From Lagopus muta (Eukaryota; Chordata; Aves; Galliformes; Phasianidae): DNA of 64,000 bases. Location: NCBI RefSeq assembly GCF_023343835.1, contig NC_064443.1, forward strand, positions 17,247,501 to 17,311,500. Reading direction: 5' to 3'. Made by a program: the position numbers and the translations under genes. Positions 63,701 to 64,000 of the stretch are shown one piece after another; positions within the stretch are counted from its first letter, which is position 1; the number at the start of each line of letters is the position of its first letter. The notes under the pieces are model-generated. The model searched no databases. It worked only from the letters and a program-made list of their open reading frames with translations, and had not been told where the DNA came from.

Positions 63701-64000
63701 CTTGCTGTCATGCAGCATAATTCTCGTCATCGATCCATCCTTTTTTTCCTCAGATATCAGTAAGTTTATCTTCCATTTGCCTGCAGAGGGCCCAACTAGT
63801 TGAGCTATGTGTTACTCTCAGAAGGATGAACTTGTTTGACCTCCCCCTCTCATTTTTTGGCTGAAAGAGAAACTGTTACTTGTGATGTTTTATATCTCAT
63901 TCCTGTATTCCAGGCTATCCTGCATCTTCTCCTTGATTTCTTTTATCTGCTAGGTATCACACCAGAGCAGCTGTCCAAAGAAGATGAATTTTAGTAGGGC
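57717..64000. other. Non-coding stretch, unique sequence
   Basis: AT-rich sequence with a 21-base T run at 63416-63436. Pyrimidine-rich DNA occurs near 63595-63660. A weak CTCF-like core lies at 63780-63793 (12 of 14 positions). Frames at 61365-61718 and 61904-62275 on the minus strand and 59448-59823 on both strands have no recognised domain. No gene, RNA or transposon is supported up to the window end. Confidence 0.5.
63416..63436. repeat. Poly(T) tract, 21 nt
   Basis: Uninterrupted T run. Read on the minus strand it would be a poly(A) tail, but no poly(A) signal or recognisable transcript precedes it. Confidence 0.92.

Noticed and set aside
1..64000. tRNA, rRNA, CRISPR arrays, bacterial operons or phage genes
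   Set aside because: No cloverleaf with B-box, no regularly spaced direct repeats, and no compact coding blocks were seen on either strand.

Overview
The window looks like non-coding nuclear DNA from a bird, probably a galliform such as chicken. The main evidence is at least seven truncated 3' ends of CR1 LINE retrotransposons. They carry the characteristic tail (variants of GATGATCTTTGAGGTCCCTTCCAACC, split by mutations, followed by ATTCTATGA-like repeats). The rest is AT-rich, sparsely repetitive sequence with few CpGs. There is no bacterial organisation: no operons, no ribosome-binding sites, no tightly packed ORFs. The species is an inference; other birds would look much the same.

No protein-coding gene can be supported. 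Every open frame is short (148 codons at most) and none shows a recognisable domain, apart from relics of mobile elements. Several of the longest frames exist only because they run through CR1 tails or poly(A) tracts. The window is therefore either an intergenic 'gene desert' or lies inside a very long intron. I cannot tell which, and short exons could be missed by eye.

Layout. 1-9390: unique sequence with CR1 tails near 0.8 and 4.1 kb, a homeodomain/TCF-motif-rich candidate enhancer (4.64-4.99 kb), a composite TA microsatellite (7.25-7.34 kb) and a 65-nt pure pyrimidine tract (8.10-8.16 kb). 9390-9565: relic of an old CR1-clade LINE reverse transcriptase, still readable for about 51 codons. 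9.6-31 kb: unique sequence with CR1 tails at 15.5 (minus strand), 21.2, 27.8 and 31.0 kb, a CTCF-like core at 22.58 kb and a recurring 12-mer CCCATCAATAGG. 31-47.8 kb: unique sequence with TA repeats, a possible second LINE trace at 33.76 kb and candidate conserved elements at 36.0 and 45.8 kb. 47.8-48.4 kb: a promoter-like block (TATA-like box, splice-donor-like site, later CATAAA signals) that may be an old solo LTR or a non-coding RNA promoter. 48.4-64 kb: unique sequence with a candidate enhancer at 53.3-53.6 kb, a CR1 tail at 55.2 kb and two very long poly(A) tracts about 0.4 kb apart at 57.2-57.7 kb.

No genes are seen to work together. If the window has a function, it is most likely regulatory. 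I found no convincing new biological system; the hunt items are leads for alignment or repeat-masking tests.
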